Source: Acrasis kona (taxonomy: Eukaryota; Heterolobosea; Eutetramitea; Acrasida; Acrasidae). Taken from it: a DNA stretch of 64,000 bases. The translations under genes and the position numbers were made by a program. The notes below the pieces were generated by a model. That model was not told where the DNA came from. It did not search any database and worked only from the letters and a program-made list of their open reading frames with translations. The DNA lies in assembly GCA_026419775.2 (NCBI GenBank), contig JAOPGA020000552.1, positions 1 through 64,000 on the forward strand. Reading direction: 5' to 3'. Within the stretch, counting starts at the first letter, position 1, and each line of letters starts with the position of its first letter. Below are positions 30,794 through 43,230 of this stretch, piece after piece.

Positions 30794-33138
30794 AATCAAA
30801 CTTTTGGTGCAAATAGGGCATAGAAGACATTATGTTTCGATTGTCTAGAGTTAACAGATAATGCAGTTGTAGAACCAAGATGCGTTGATCATTCCCCCGC
30901 ACTTGAGAAAAATTAGTAATGAATACGCTCCACAGCAAGCAGTCCTCTTTCAAGATGATTAGGATAAATTAAACACCAATATTTCCAATAACACACATAT
31001 TACCACACGCTTTAGAATTTTACTTTTGAAACCGTACATTATTGTTTAATCTCTCAGCAGTCCCCACATGACGTACTACTCTAATTAGCATGGTTCTTTC
31101 TCTTGACTCTCGGTCAATTATATCCTACTCATAAAAATACTTTTAGCTTGATGGCCAAAATCGACGTTGACCACCACAATTGATTCTATAAATAATAGAT
31201 TTGACATGACATTCGCCTAATACAACCGTAATTAACGATCCAGAATCTGCTATTTAAGAGACCATACGTACCGCGAACAACAAAAAGCACCGTACCAAAA
31301 CCCATCTCATTCCTGCTAGCCACCTTACTTGGCCACAAACCACCAGTTAGTATTACACAGCACTGCTAGAATACTTTGATTTAGAAGAACACTTAGTACT
31401 AGTATATGACATTACTACTACTCTCGATAGTTTGGAATATAATAAATTCCATTACTTGATACCACACCATTAGTATAATACTTACATTACATCATATTTG
31501 GAGCCTCGGAGCAAATTACGACCATGTCATCCTCTAATCTCATACTATCAACGTTGCCAGTCCTACTGCAATACAGGTCACAGTCAGATATTCAAAGTCA
31601 TGACCTTTTCATTGAAAATGAAGTACTTTTTCAGAGGTACCACAACACTCACATGTACAAATAAATTCTTTGCTTATAATTGATCTGGATTAAAATTCTT
31701 CTAGTTGTCGTCCAATTGCTGTGTACCTAACATTGACATTCAACAACCTGCACTGTCTATTTCTGTGATAAACCAGGTATGCATTTGAAGCACATACAAA
31801 AATTATAATATAATATGTACAAACTTTATTTCACTACTTCTGTCCTATATTAATGCGAAGGTATATGTCAACTCTGGGTCTCGGCGTACTTGTCTACCCT
31901 CTCGTCAACTCTAAGTGAATTAATCACATTGTACTATTTAAGCAAATATACATAAAATCAACATCGACAGGATGCATCTCAATGTTCCTTTAGCCTATCC
32001 AAACCTCGTGACTACATTACTTTACTGGCTGTGATCTCAGTAAATGCAATACTCCTCACCATCAACCTGATGTGTCTTGCACTTTTATCCAACACAACGA
32101 CAAGTGGTTAATCTCAATATCCTTTACAATCACAACTACTAGTTGCACACAATAAAATATTTACATTGCTGTCAACCGATAGACCCATAATTATACGAGT
32201 ATACTATGCAGTTCAAACGTGTATATAAACTCATTGTCATCCAACCGAAAAATCAGTCTGAGCTTCTGCTTAGATTAAGTAGCGTTTTTGTTGCTTGGGT
32301 TAATAAACTCTGGTTTAAAAAAATAGAATAACCATCATCTGCTTGTCTTGAAATAGAGTACATACTGATTGTCAAAAACTCCCTGAAAGAGTCGACGAGT
32401 CAGTCACCTCACAACTATCTAGATAGTCTTATCTACCACACATTGATAAAGAGATAGAACTCTAACACTACCTCCCCACCTTCTCTTTCTCACTTGTAAC
32501 GGTCAACCAGGACGACTTTTGTTGGTTCCCCTCGATACACATCTCTTTTAATGCATGCTGTGTGATACGTTGATTTTTGAAAATCTGATATAAAATAAAC
32601 ACACTATAGCAATAACTACGAAGATTTGATTTTGTCATCTTGATGAATTTTGCCCAACCAGTATGAATCCCATATGTGAGGTGAGTTACATTCTGCAAAT
32701 ATCACTGTCTGCAACGACAATGATTATCATTCCATGCGATCGCTTTCAAACTGATGTTGACCTTAAATGTTTCCAAATTTTATAATTGATTTCCTCACCA
32801 AGACGGTATCACAATAAATTTTGTTATACATAATTCCTTCTTCTTTTTGTTTCTCCGATTAAAAATGATTCTACGCATTGGATCCTTCGCCCTAAAGGTA
32901 CGTGAGTTTCCCTAACCGTTTCATTCCTTGATACATTCCTCGTTCGCACTTGAGTTTTTGATAAAGAAGAACATAACGTTGAGCACCTAACTTCGATATT
33001 TTGTAAGAATTAAATAAAGAATAATACACCATAACAAATTAAACTTTTTTACTAGCGATGGACCAATTTGTATGTACATATTATTTGTCGAAAGTAAATC
33101 ATTTAATTTTTAGTGTTTAATGTATTTGACTTGAGGCG
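30794..33138. other. 2.3-kb stretch with no recognised gene
   Basis: Only short unconvincing frames occur (for example 31498-31683 plus and 32468-32698 minus). I see no tRNA B-box arrangement, rRNA, CRISPR-like or tandem structure. For a genome this compact it is unusually long, so it may hold non-coding RNAs or decayed DNA that cannot be recognised by eye. Confidence 0.4.
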
Positions 33139-34498
33139 TTATGGACATTCTTTTGGTACTGCTACAATCATGACATTCTCTGGTGATGTTTCCTGATCGC
33201 AATAATAAATTAGCTTGCTGCTGTATCCGTGTTGATTCAAATAATGTACTCTTCCCATGTCAATGATCCTCTATCATTGTTAGCTGCATATGCATACGTT
33301 TCACTCACCTTACACCGATTACCAATAATGTATTTTTCGTGAGGACTCAGTCCCTGTTGCTGCTGCTTAGGTTCTTCTTGTTGGTGGTCTTTAAATACAA
33401 TGTCCCAACTAGATAATAGTTTGTAGCACTCATAATCCTGTTCTGTAATGTTATGTTGATTCAAGTATTCTGCATCTGCTAAGGGTTAGAGGAAACATAT
33501 AAGTGACTTACTTGGATAAGAATGATAGCTGGTACAATGATGACAACATAGTGCAATGAATATTCCTTTTACTTGATGTTTTGATGATGTTAAGCATTTA
33601 AGCGTCAGGTCGGTAGCGATACCGCACAAATGTTTGCTTATGGCACAAGCACGGGAAGGATCATGTTTGAATGGCAGTTTGTCAAATACTAGATGGGCAA
33701 TGTCTATCGTTATGCGATCAACTTGAGCGTAAATTTCACCATGGTCGTTCCTATACTGAATGTGTGAATCACTTTTATTATGCACTGTTGTTCTGTCTAT
33801 AAGAATGTATTGTTGCAGGTCATCATTTTGTGGTTCGTTGAGCGAGTCGATACCTTGTTTGACTGCAAGTGATAGGTTGGCTGATCCACAACCGAACTCA
33901 ATGTAGTCTACGTTACTGGATAAGCATTGACTCTTCCGAAGTAGGTCTATAATGCGCAAGTGCTGGCCCCCGTGTTTGACGCTCAGCATGTTGGATTCAA
34001 TCTTGGAGGCGAGTATAGAATCATTGCTGTACTCTTTGGATATCGTATAGTCCTTGTATACTTCCTCATATATTAGCTTTACTTTGGCAGCCATGCTTAG
34101 GATGGCTTGTTCCGTCATACCTTCTAGCATTTGACTTAATCTGGTAGTTTTTGGTTGAAGATTCAAATATTTTCTTTTCAAATAGACAACGCTTTGGGTA
34201 TCGTCATCGCGCCCTTGGTTCACATTCTTTTGAAAATATGGTTGTGAGACTAATTGTTCAATTTTGATATTGGTGTTGCATTTCTTCAAATGGCGTTGTA
34301 TATCGTGTTCATATATTGTGTGTGAAGGATCTCTATCAATTTTAAAATAAAACATTAAAGAACAATTTACACTGGACAAGGTATCCTCTTTTCACCAGAC
34401 ACACCATGTGTATGACAATGGGTTTGATTGGGGGCTCTTTTGAACTTGCACCACTTCCCTTTCTTTGTGATAAATGTGCACCTGTCAGAATTATCCAT
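33139..34498 (-). CDS. TRM13: tRNA 2'-O-methyltransferase TRM13
   Basis: TRM13 methylates the ribose at position 4 of certain tRNAs. Four exons are inferred: 34498-34371, 34332-33512, 33478-33309 and 33270-33139, with GT-AG introns of 33-39 nt, giving 416 residues. Exon 1 (MDNSDRCTFITKKGKWC...HCHTH) forms the CCCH finger and runs across the first splice into GEKRIPCPVDPSHTIYEH, the CHHC finger typical of the family. The core has YIEFGCGSANLSLAV (SAM binding), AISKHLCGIATDLTLKC, IALCCHHC and, after the last splice, RCKRIIDMGRVHYL and SPENVMIVA. The third exon has a NAGNAG acceptor (TTAGCAG), so one residue may vary. Its ATG is only 9 bp from the first ATG of the divergent methyltransferase gene. 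Confidence 0.92.
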
Positions 34499-34507
34499 CT
34501 TGTAAAA

Positions 34508-35379
34508 ATGCTGATAACAAACCTTTTTAACAAGATTATCCCTAATGTGCTTGTCCGTAGGTATGCGAAGATAGATAGAAAAACAATGTTAGTTTGTGTT
34601 TCGATGTTGTTAACAATAATAGAGTTGAGATACATAGGGGTGTTAGGGGTGCAAAAGCCAACAGACAAAAATATTTTGAGTGGGTGGACAGGTCCAATCC
34701 TAAAATACAGCATAATGACCATCTTTTATATGTTCCCAGTTCTGGTTATGAGGTATATCACCATGGGGAACACATTAGATCTCAATTTCCAGGTTTCAAC
34801 ATGGAGGAGTGGATTGGGGTGGACCAAAATCCTGACATGAAAGTGCACATTGAGATTTGTTGTGGGTTTGGCCACTGGTTGGCAGCACAATGTATGCAAG
34901 ACCAAAATAAAAACTCAATTTACATAGGAGTTGAGAAGTGGCATAAAAGAGCAGTACATTCACTAACTAGACTACTTAGCAAACAGGAAACAATGCACTG
35001 CAAAATGATAAGTTGCGAAGCCCTGTTTCTTCTGAAGAACGTACTCACAAACTGCTTGGTTGATAACTTTTACATAAACTTTCCCGAACCATGGTCCAAG
35101 ATTAGCAGAAGAATGATCAACAAGGAATTTTTGGAACAGATAGCACTCAAAATTAAAAAGAATGGACTCCTCTACATAACCTCTGACAGCGAGGAATACT
35201 CAAACTATTGCAAGTCTCTTTTAACATGCATGCCAGAATGGGAAAATGACCTACAGGACCAACCTGACGGTAGAGTGTTAAACCAACTGGAGGGATGTGT
35301 ACAAACCAATGCTGGATTTGAGGGTGCCATGAGAGCTTCTGGTTGTGATATTTATTACTTGCGTTACAAAAGAAAATGA
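34508..35379 (+). CDS. TrmB-like tRNA (guanine-N7) methyltransferase
   Basis: The main frame from 34579 to the stop at 35379 encodes HIEICCGFGHWLAA (SAM-binding loop), IYIGVEKWHKRAV, NCLVDNFYINFPEPWSK (the NFPDPW-type motif that defines TrmB), RRMINKEFLEQIALKIKKNG and LLYITSDSEEYSN. These features fit the m7G46 tRNA methyltransferase family. Human METTL1 is the family's eukaryotic form, but the divergence here is large. The start is unsure: an ATG at 34508 with 13 codons joined by a possible 32-nt intron (34547-34578, GTGCTT...GATAG) restores frame, giving 279 residues. The gene is head-to-head with TRM13 and converges with UBC12 (18 bp between stops). Confidence 0.78.
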
Positions 35380-35397
35380 AAAGTATTTAATTAAAGT

Positions 35398-35946
35398 TTA
35401 ATATTTTGAATAGTTACCCCTCATGTAGTTGTTGGCGATTCTCTTAAATTTATCGTAATCTTTCTCATATACGTTTGCTGCCTCTGTATCTAGGGGATCG
35501 CTGGGGTTTGGTTCCAAGAACAAAAAGTGTAGACCGGTGAAGATGGCGTTTAAGTTCAAAACTGGTTTCCAATCCTCACGCAAAATATTCAAACAAATGT
35601 GCCCCTCTTGATCAATGTTTGGGTGATATACTTTAGTCTTACATAAAACCTTTGGAGGTTTGATTGGATATTCATCAGGTACGCTAATGTCGAAAACGTG
35701 TGCATGGTTCTTCCAAATGCCTTCGTCAGGTGAAAGAGTCAGAGTGAAGTGATTTAAAAGATCCACATTTTCTGTTTTCAAATTATCCGACCACTTTGGC
35801 TCTAATTCGTCCAAATCCTTTTGTACACGAATTTCATATCCCTTCTTACGCACTTCACCTCCTGACACGATACCGGTAACAGATGCGGTTGCTTGTTGGG
35901 TTTTTTGTTCTTGTTCCAACTTCTTCTTTTGCTTAAATCCGATCAT
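35398..35946 (-). CDS. UBC12: NEDD8-conjugating enzyme UBC12 (UBE2M)
   Basis: This E2 transfers NEDD8 to cullins, switching on cullin-RING ubiquitin ligases. The ATG at 35946 is preferred over the longer frame (non-ATG) because MIGFKQKKKLEQEQ matches the N-terminal tail with which UBC12 docks to its E1. The UBC fold shows IRVQKDLDEL, SPDEGIWKNHAHVFDI, YPIKPPKVLCKTKVYHPNI, the catalytic Cys in GHICLNILREDWKPVLN, and FLFLEPNPSDPLDTEAA. The Cys-Leu-Asn-Ile-Leu-Arg-Glu-Asp-Trp-Lys context and the C-terminal MRGNY are specific to UBC12 rather than other E2s. It has 182 residues, the usual length. A Gln/Val-rich insert (residues about 17-40) lies between tail and fold. Confidence 0.93.
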   Translation of the reverse strand: MIGFKQKKKLEQEQKTQQATASVTGIVSGGEVRKKGYEIRVQKDLDELEPKWSDNLKTENVDLLNHFTLTLSPDEGIWKNHAHVFDISVPDEYPIKPPKVLCKTKVYHPNIDQEGHICLNILREDWKPVLNLNAIFTGLHFLFLEPNPSDPLDTEAANVYEKDYDKFKRIANNYMRGNYSKY

Positions 35947-36419
35947 GTCTTGGGGCTTGAGTGTGTTTAGGAAAAATAAGGAACTACCAATCGAACAGGA
36001 AAAAATCGGACAACCCAAGATGGTTGACTAGTCAACCAACAAAAGCTGATCGATGTAAATGAGATGAGAAGCAAGAATGGTTGGAGAGAAGAATGTAGAA
36101 ATATGAGATGTTAAGATGAGTTTAAGTCATATCACATTTATCTGCTGTCATCAAGTCATAATATTGAACAATCATCTGGGCCATAGTCCTAAATAATCAA
36201 AATCTCAGTAATAAAAGACTCCTTGAACAATTTATCCATGAATCTGCTCCAATCATGTAGTATAATTTTCAATTCCAATGAAAAGTGGTGTCAAGGTCTA
36301 CTCTCCTCCCAGAATCTTCGAACTCCACCGTGTTCATCAATATTTCCTTCAAATAAACCTCTTATAAATTGTAATGTTCTCAGGTTGACCTTTATTCACA
36401 TTCAAAAAACTAGACGAAC
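35947..36419. promoter_or_regulatory. Shared upstream region of UBC12 and NOC4
   Basis: 470 bp between two divergent housekeeping genes. An 83-residue plus frame at 36223-36474 overlaps the NOC4 start in another frame and is probably not a gene. No defined promoter motif is recognised. Confidence 0.35.
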
Positions 36420-38281
36420 ATGGGGAGGAGAGGCGAAACCAAAAAAACCAAAACCACTGCAGAACCTGAAATAAAAACAAACAAGAGAAAGAGAAACGTC
36501 AAATCAAATACGACCAAAGAAGCACCAGCAAAACATGCAAAGTCTTCCGAGTTAAATTTTACAAAAATTGATGACATTTATGAAGTAGAGTCATCAGTCA
36601 AGGAGGACAAGAAGAACTCAAACTTGATAGTGGAACTCTTCTCGTTTGTTAAAAAAAGTAAAAATGATCAGCTCGTGCGAGAGGCAGAGCAGGCACTACA
36701 ACGCATCTTTTCACATGCATTCGAATCTGGTAATTTGGAAATCAAGTTGACGGAACAAAAAACACAATCAATCACTAAAGATGCCGACTCACTCAGCGTG
36801 AAACAATTCAAAACGTGGATGTACCAGAGGTACACATCATTCAGAACGTACCTAATCCAACGTGCCATCTCCGAATCAGAAGAGAGGTACATTGATGCGC
36901 TGCTCGCCTTGTGTCGCTTGGAAATGAACAGCCTGCCCACTCTCAACGATGCTGATGCCGAACTATCAAAGCTCAAGTCAATCACCAATAACGAAACCCT
37001 TGGCGTGGTGATTACACAATTATGTTTTGAACAAGTACAGGAATCATCCGTCATGGATTTATGCAAGCACTTGAGGGACGAGTATTTGGACAGGTACCAT
37101 GATGTCAGGTACTTTGTTTTGGAATTACTCAGGTAAAACATCATTTCCTTCGATTTTAACATGTGCGCAGTGATAAGGTCAAGAATGTAACAAAATCATC
37201 TCCAGTATCAGCAATATCAAAGACCATACTCTCGCTGGTGGATAAGCTATCGGTCGTTGATGACGATAGAAACATTTCCTTCTACTTGAAGAATGGATTG
37301 AGCTTGGACACGTATAGAAAGGGTTTCACACGTTTTTGGTTATCCTTTTTACAATTACCCAACCTGCCATACATTGCTTATCAAATCATTTTGGCACGCA
37401 TGGATGATTACATTTTGAAACAGTTCCAGGATCCATTCCTGTTGAATGATTTCATAAGCGCATCGTTCAGTCAGGGTGGTTTCGTATCGTTATTGTCCAT
37501 CAAGTCATTGTTCACGCTCATTACCAAATATAACATGTAAGTCAGTTGTTGGTGATGACGTGCTAATTATACGTGTAGGGTATATCCAAACTTTTACGAT
37601 AAACTATACACCATCATCACGCCCGAACTATTCGAGATGACTTATCGCGCAGAGTTTTTGAACATTTTTGATACATTGATGACGTCAACGTGAGTGCATG
37701 CGTGATTCATGAATCGCTAATACATCATCAGACAGCTCACCGAATACATTGTGGCAGCATTCATCAAGAAACTAGCCAGATGTGCACTATTCACTTCGCC
37801 ATCGAGCACATTATACCTAATCAACATGGTGCACAATTTGATTTATAGACACCCTCAGGTCAAATTCCTCGTTCATGATGCAAGCAGAGTGGAGAAACAT
37901 TTATCAAGGAGACAAAAGGCAGCAGCAGCAGCTTCTCCACTGCTCATACAAGAATCACATCACAACCAATCGGACACATTTGATTTTGACAGCAAGAATT
38001 TAAAAGAATGTGGAGCCATGCAGAGTTCGTTGTGGGAATTGGAGACCTTGAAGAAGCATTACAGCGCAGTGGTCGCTGATGCAGTCACCCAGATGCAAGA
38101 AATGTTGGTGGAGAACAAGGTGCCCGTCGGAGTGAAGCAATTGGTGCAACTAAACGATGATGCAGTAATTCAAAACGAGGCCTCTCGTACTACCCTTCAA
38201 GAACCATCCATCGAGTTTAGAAAACAAGCCAAACTAATCGATCCGGATCAAGATTCACTATTCAAATCATTCCAAATGTAA
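36420..38281 (+). CDS. NOC4: Nucleolar complex protein 4 (NOC4/UTP19)
   Basis: NOC4 works with NOP14 in 40S ribosomal subunit maturation. Four exons are inferred (36420-37132, 37171-37536, 37579-37689, 37732-38281) with GT-AG introns of 38-42 nt, giving 579 residues. Features: a Lys-rich nucleolar-type N-terminus (KKTKTTAEPEIKTNKRKRN), helical repeats, then the CBF/Mak21-type domain with YRKGFTRFWLSFLQLPNLP, VYPNFYDKLYTIITPELF, AAFIKKLARCALFTSPSS and LINMVHNLIYRHPQVKFLVH, and the C-terminal CGAMQSSLWELETLKKHYSAVV. This last part matches the family's conserved SSLWEL...HYHP-like block. It is somewhat longer than the human protein because of a linker before it. Confidence 0.9.
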
Positions 38282-38344
38282 ACATTAAAAATTAAATTTT
38301 ACTTCTTCTTTGGCAATGTTGGACTTGCAGGAGAGCTCACCTTG

Positions 38345-41300
38345 CTACCGGTGACAGGCCTTCTTCTTTGGTGCCGCTGACTCCGTAATCTCCACCGCAT
38401 CTGGTTTCTTCATGAACAATGTGGCATAATAATTGGTCAAATCTAATTTGGTCTTGTAGCGACCGCTCAACTCTTGAATCAAGTGCTTCCTGCTCACGAA
38501 CGGCTTGCTGTAACCAGTGCTCATTCCTCTCACGATTCGATTGGCGTTCAGACTGGTGTGTCTGACCAGCGGACCCAGCGCATGTTCGCTCACAATCATT
38601 CCATCGCACAGCGGTCCAAACATGGGCATGTTCTTCTCCTTGGTATGAACGTCCACTCGATACATTTCGTTGGCGAGCGGATAAATCACAATGTGAACGA
38701 AATTAAACTGGCTCACGATCGTATTCTTGAAGTAATCCCTGGTGTGTTCGCTCCAAATCACATTCACGTGATCGTTGCCAACGTGTCTCTTTTTATGAAT
38801 CTGTTGCAATTCCTTGGTGCTGGTGGGCATCATGGTGGGCACGTGATACATGACCTCCGTCTTGTAATCTGCATAATAGGGCGCACATTGCCCGGTGCTT
38901 CCGTTCTTGTCCAATCCACCCAAGAATCCCTGATGAGTGCTCAAATCAACAATCCATCCGATGCTCTTCAAGAACTTTTCGTACAATTCGCTGCCGCCCT
39001 CGTTGGTGAACAATTCTTGTTGCGTGTCCTGACCGGTCTGAACGTAAACGATGCCAATCTTGTGCGTATCTCTGCTGGGCGTGTTATCCAACACCCTCAA
39101 GCTTCTCAATAGTTTCTGATTGCTCTGCAATTGGATGAATCGATCCCTCAATTGCAAATTCAAGAATCCCATGTGACTCAACAAGATTCGACTCATGCTG
39201 AATTTGCCCTGACTGTTATACTTGTACTCCACCACGGGCGCCTTGACGCTCGTGTCCAAGTGCAATAATTTATGCTGCAGTTCCTTGGTCACCGTTTGTT
39301 CCTGATGGGCCACCGTGTGAATGGCCTGCACGATCGTGTTGATGATTTGATCGTCATCTTGTTGCATCAGCGGCGTATATTCACAATTGTTCATAAAGAT
39401 TTGATTGCTAGGATGTTCTGGCGTGTGATTGAGCAATCCTTCGCTGGTGGATCCCATGTATTTGCCTGGTTGATCCACCAGCTGTTCGGGCGCATCGCCG
39501 AATAACAATCTGGCATCCCACGAGTACCTGCCGGTGACGTCTCTGATCAAGATGGTGACGCCTGGACCCGACTTCTCGTCCGGTTGTTCTATGCACGTGA
39601 TCAAGAACATGTCGTCAAAGATAAAGTGCCTCACGTAGTCGCTCACGTCTGCTTCCAAATGATCGAGCGCTTCTTGTTGTTCGGTCACGTGCGTGCTGGT
39701 TTGACTGCTGTTGTTGAGACATGGGAAGTGAGCCACGTGGTTCAGCATGTGCGATAGTAGGTATTCGCTGGCCAACGATATGGCGTCGACGTGATCCTGC
39801 GGCACGCTGGTGGTGGGCGACGTGCCTCGCAGCACTCTGGGCGCGTTGAGGCTGACTTCGATGGCACTGATGATCCTGCTGACCACGTCCCTATCGGGCA
39901 TGATGCGATCGTGACCCACCATGACCCAATCGCAGATGCAGTACAAACCTTCTTCGATCAGCTTGTAGCTGGTCTGCGTGGCGCTGTTGGATAGCAACTG
40001 GAGTTGGATCGGCACTTGTAGCGCGATGGTGTCCACGATGGAGAGGGCGACGTTGGGATCAGCGACTTGAAGTGATGAGTAGAGAGGAGTCAACGTGTTG
40101 AGCACTTCGTAGATGGTGATGAACACTTCTGGTTGGTATTCTCTCATGGGCTTGGCGCCATGGTTCTTGAGCAGATCCAACATGGCCCTGATGAACGTGA
40201 TGGCCACGAATGGGTTGAGATAGATTTCTTCGTGGATCAATGTGCTGATGCACCACATGACGTGTTGAATGTTACGGGTGCTGCGTTCTTCTTGCAAGCT
40301 CTTTAGGAATGTGTCCGAAATGTCCACCTTGAGATTGACGTAGATTGGATTCTTTTCTGATTCTTCTGCACCTGCAAAGTGATTGGGCAGGCATATGAGC
40401 GAACTGATCAACGTGATGCATGCGCTCCTGAGTACTTCTGGATATTTTGACTTGTCGGTGCCCGATAGAATCATTCCGCACACTCTCATGTAATGAGGGA
40501 TCAACGTATGACTTCCTTCCAATTCGTAGGAGAAGATCTTGCAACTGTTGAGAATGATGGCGCTGAACACGATAATGTCATCCTCTGCCAATCCATCTCT
40601 GATGGCGTGATAGAATAGTGCCAAGTTTTCTCTTTCGAATGGACGACCTCCCTTACGACAATAAATCCTACACAAGGCTGCGTATGCTACCGCTCTTCCT
40701 TCGTTGAATTGTGGTTCGCGATGATTGACGGCCTCGAAGAACCACGGCCCGAATACTTGAAGTATGGTGTTACCATCGGGTGCGTATGGAAGATGAACGT
40801 CGGTCGATGATTGTTTTAATTTGGCGAGCGGAGGGTCGGTGCCGACGTATGCTAGTAACTTGGTGATGAATTGTATGCCTTGGAAGGCCTTTAGATGAAT
40901 TTCTGGATCCAAAAGCCTGTTTGGGTTGCCGACCACGTACAAGAACATGTTCCAAGCGTAGTAAATGTACTCATCGGGCAGATCCAGCTCAGTGGTAGGG
41001 TTGCCCACGTTAGGATTGGGATTATTGTTTTGATTGAGTCCTTTCCATTGGATCTATAAAGGTTGGTTGCGTGTAATGTTTGGAACGTACCTTCACAATT
41101 GGCGTACCCTCAGTAGGACCGTAAAGAAGATTAATTACTCTCTGTGTAAGCGCAATACAGACGCTGTTCCATTGTTTGATGGTGGCCATGTGCCTTCCCC
41201 ATTGAACTGCGTAGGTTTGTAGGTGGCACCACATTACCTTGTCATCGCTTAGGGAACATAACCATAATTCGAACAGGACCTTCAGAAGGCCATAGTTTAG

Positions 41301-41943
41301 TTCGGTTAATCCTTGCTGTTATTACGGTTAAACAAACGTTAAAGTGTTGTTGACTACCTTTCCTCTAATTGTAGAGTCGGTAACACCAAGAATGATCTTC
41401 AAAATGTGATTCCAAGTATCTTCTCCAATCATTTCTCCATGTAGACCCATTTGTAAGAAAATGTCCAAAACTCTGTTTGCCAAGAAAATGTGGTCTTTGA
41501 GTGGATTATAGGGACTAGGAGCTGAGGTTTGAGTGCTCTGTCTGGCTTCAAAAATGAAGGAAAAGTGGTCGAAAATTTCCTACGGGTTTTGTTACTCAAA
41601 TGTAGAATGAATAACGTACCTGAATAAATCTCTGTAAATCGTTTTTAATTGGTTCTGGCCTGTCATTATCATTAAAGAGCCACCTTTGATAAATGTCAAT
41701 GGCCATGTTGATGACTTCGTGGTCGTCTATTGGAAGCTGGAAACTTTGTCCTATTACCTCCATAGCCCAATTGACATGTGATGCTGTTGTTAATTGGGAT
41801 ATGGCGTGCTCATACTGTGCATGGAAATACCGTACAATAGATGATACAACTGTACGCTTAACCAGTAAGGGGAATCCCTTTAGAATATTCTTCTCAGGAT
41901 TAGATGCCACGAGCCCAAGGTCACTTATCCACGGGAGCAACAT
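38345..41943 (-). CDS. RALGAPB: Ral GTPase-activating protein beta subunit (RALGAPB)
   Basis: RALGAPB pairs with an alpha subunit to switch off Ral-type GTPases, acting in vesicle traffic and TOR signalling. Four exons are inferred: 41943-41620, 41579-41358, 41315-41091 and 41053-38345, giving 1,159 residues. Conserved parts: VNWAMEVIGQSFQLPIDDHE, VVLFELWL-like helices and QWGRHMATIKQWNSVCIALT, GRAVAYAALCRIYC...FYHAIRDGL, and a C-terminal Rap/Ran-GAP-like domain with HKIGIVYVQTGQDTQQELF, YEKFLKSIGWIVDLSTHQGF, VIWSEHTRDYF and FNFVHIVIYPL. The beta subunit normally lacks the catalytic Asn thumb. Exon 4 is notably GC-rich while exons 1-3 are AT-rich. Near its end a second frame (TGSKVSSPASPTLPKKK) looks more natural than the annotated ...KKKACHR, so one base may be wrong there. 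Confidence 0.9.
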
Positions 41944-42184
41944 CTTAATTCACGATACAACTTTAGTCTGATGGTGACACTTCCCTTACAAAAAACTGAT
42001 CCTATGTCAAATTACAATGAACTTCCAGTCTGGATGTACACTACACAAGATCTCCTAAACAATATTCCACCTGCTCTGCAATAAAAAACTTTGTATTATA
42101 GCATCCTGACCATATCGAAACTTATTTACGAGATACTGTATCCCCTCGATTTGAAAACCGATTGTAACCAGTTTGAACTACCAA

Positions 42185-43230
42185 ATGTCACAAAACATCT
42201 TCAAGACAAGTGGTACATTTTCGTCGTTAAATTCAAGCAGCGTATTTAGTAACACATTGAAAAAGAAACCAAATCCTAAGATCAGTGATATCATACAGAA
42301 GAATCTTGAACACAGTAAGAAGATAACAACCTCATCATATCAGAGTCAGAACGAATTATCGTCCCAATCATACTCCCAGTCATCACAAAACGATTGCTTC
42401 TTGAAGAACACATTCATCTTACCAGATCGGGCAACACAGACCGACACTCAGACTCAAAGGGACTTTAACAACCTCCAAGCACATAAGGTTTTGATTAAAG
42501 AACGTGAGCTTATTTCAAGAATAGATGCCATAGATGCTTCCATAAAATCACTTCAAGATGTCAACACACAAAACTCCAATGACATTGCAGCACTTAAAGA
42601 AACTATAACCACATTATCTAGGACGATTGAGGAGAACAGTCTAAATCAAGAACAAGTCATAATCTCCTTGTTTGATAACTTGAAACAATTTAATGCATCT
42701 TCAGCCAAAGAATTAAGCCATCAATTAACAAACACATTTCAACAAACAAGATCATTGTCCAACGCCACGTTAACATCCATAGAGGACTTATCATCAAAGG
42801 TATCAAAATTTCAATATATGCATTCATACCAACGTTTTCATAGTTCAACGAGATGGACGGACAAATTAAATCATCAAGCCACCAACTTTCATCATGCTTG
42901 TACAAAATTCAGAACATGGAAACCACATTGAAGAACGTATCACTGACAGTCAATTCCCTTGATCAAGAATCAGATTTAAACGCATCACTCTCGCTCAATC
43001 CTACCTCACTCAAGTCCTTCATCGCAGAAGAAAAACTACGAAACCAAATAAACCAAACACTAGAGAAAGAGTTGACTTCATGTGATGACACCAACGACTT
43101 GTTCTCAATGGATACATTTGAGGATACGTACACTCATAATCAGAAAAAGAGAGGGAGATCAAAGAAGACTCAAGAAGAGGGAAACAAAAATCTTGTTACA
43201 AAGTCTATAAAGAAGCGAAAGCGTTTTTAA
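42185..43230 (+). CDS. Coiled-coil protein with basic C-terminus, unknown
   Basis: Exons 42185-42799 and 42844-43230, joined by a 44-nt intron, give 333 residues. The splice turns ...EDLSSK into FNEMDGQIKSSSHQLSS, continuing the helical pattern. The N-terminal 110 residues are Ser/Gln/Asn-rich. The middle (about 105-250) is a heptad coiled coil (DAIDASIKSLQDVNTQNSND). The C-terminus ends in two Lys/Arg clusters (KKRGRSKKTQ, KKRKRF) that look like nuclear-localisation signals. A nuclear structural or meiotic-axis role is conceivable, but no family is recognised. It is divergent from RALGAPB (about 240 bp apart). Confidence 0.72.
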
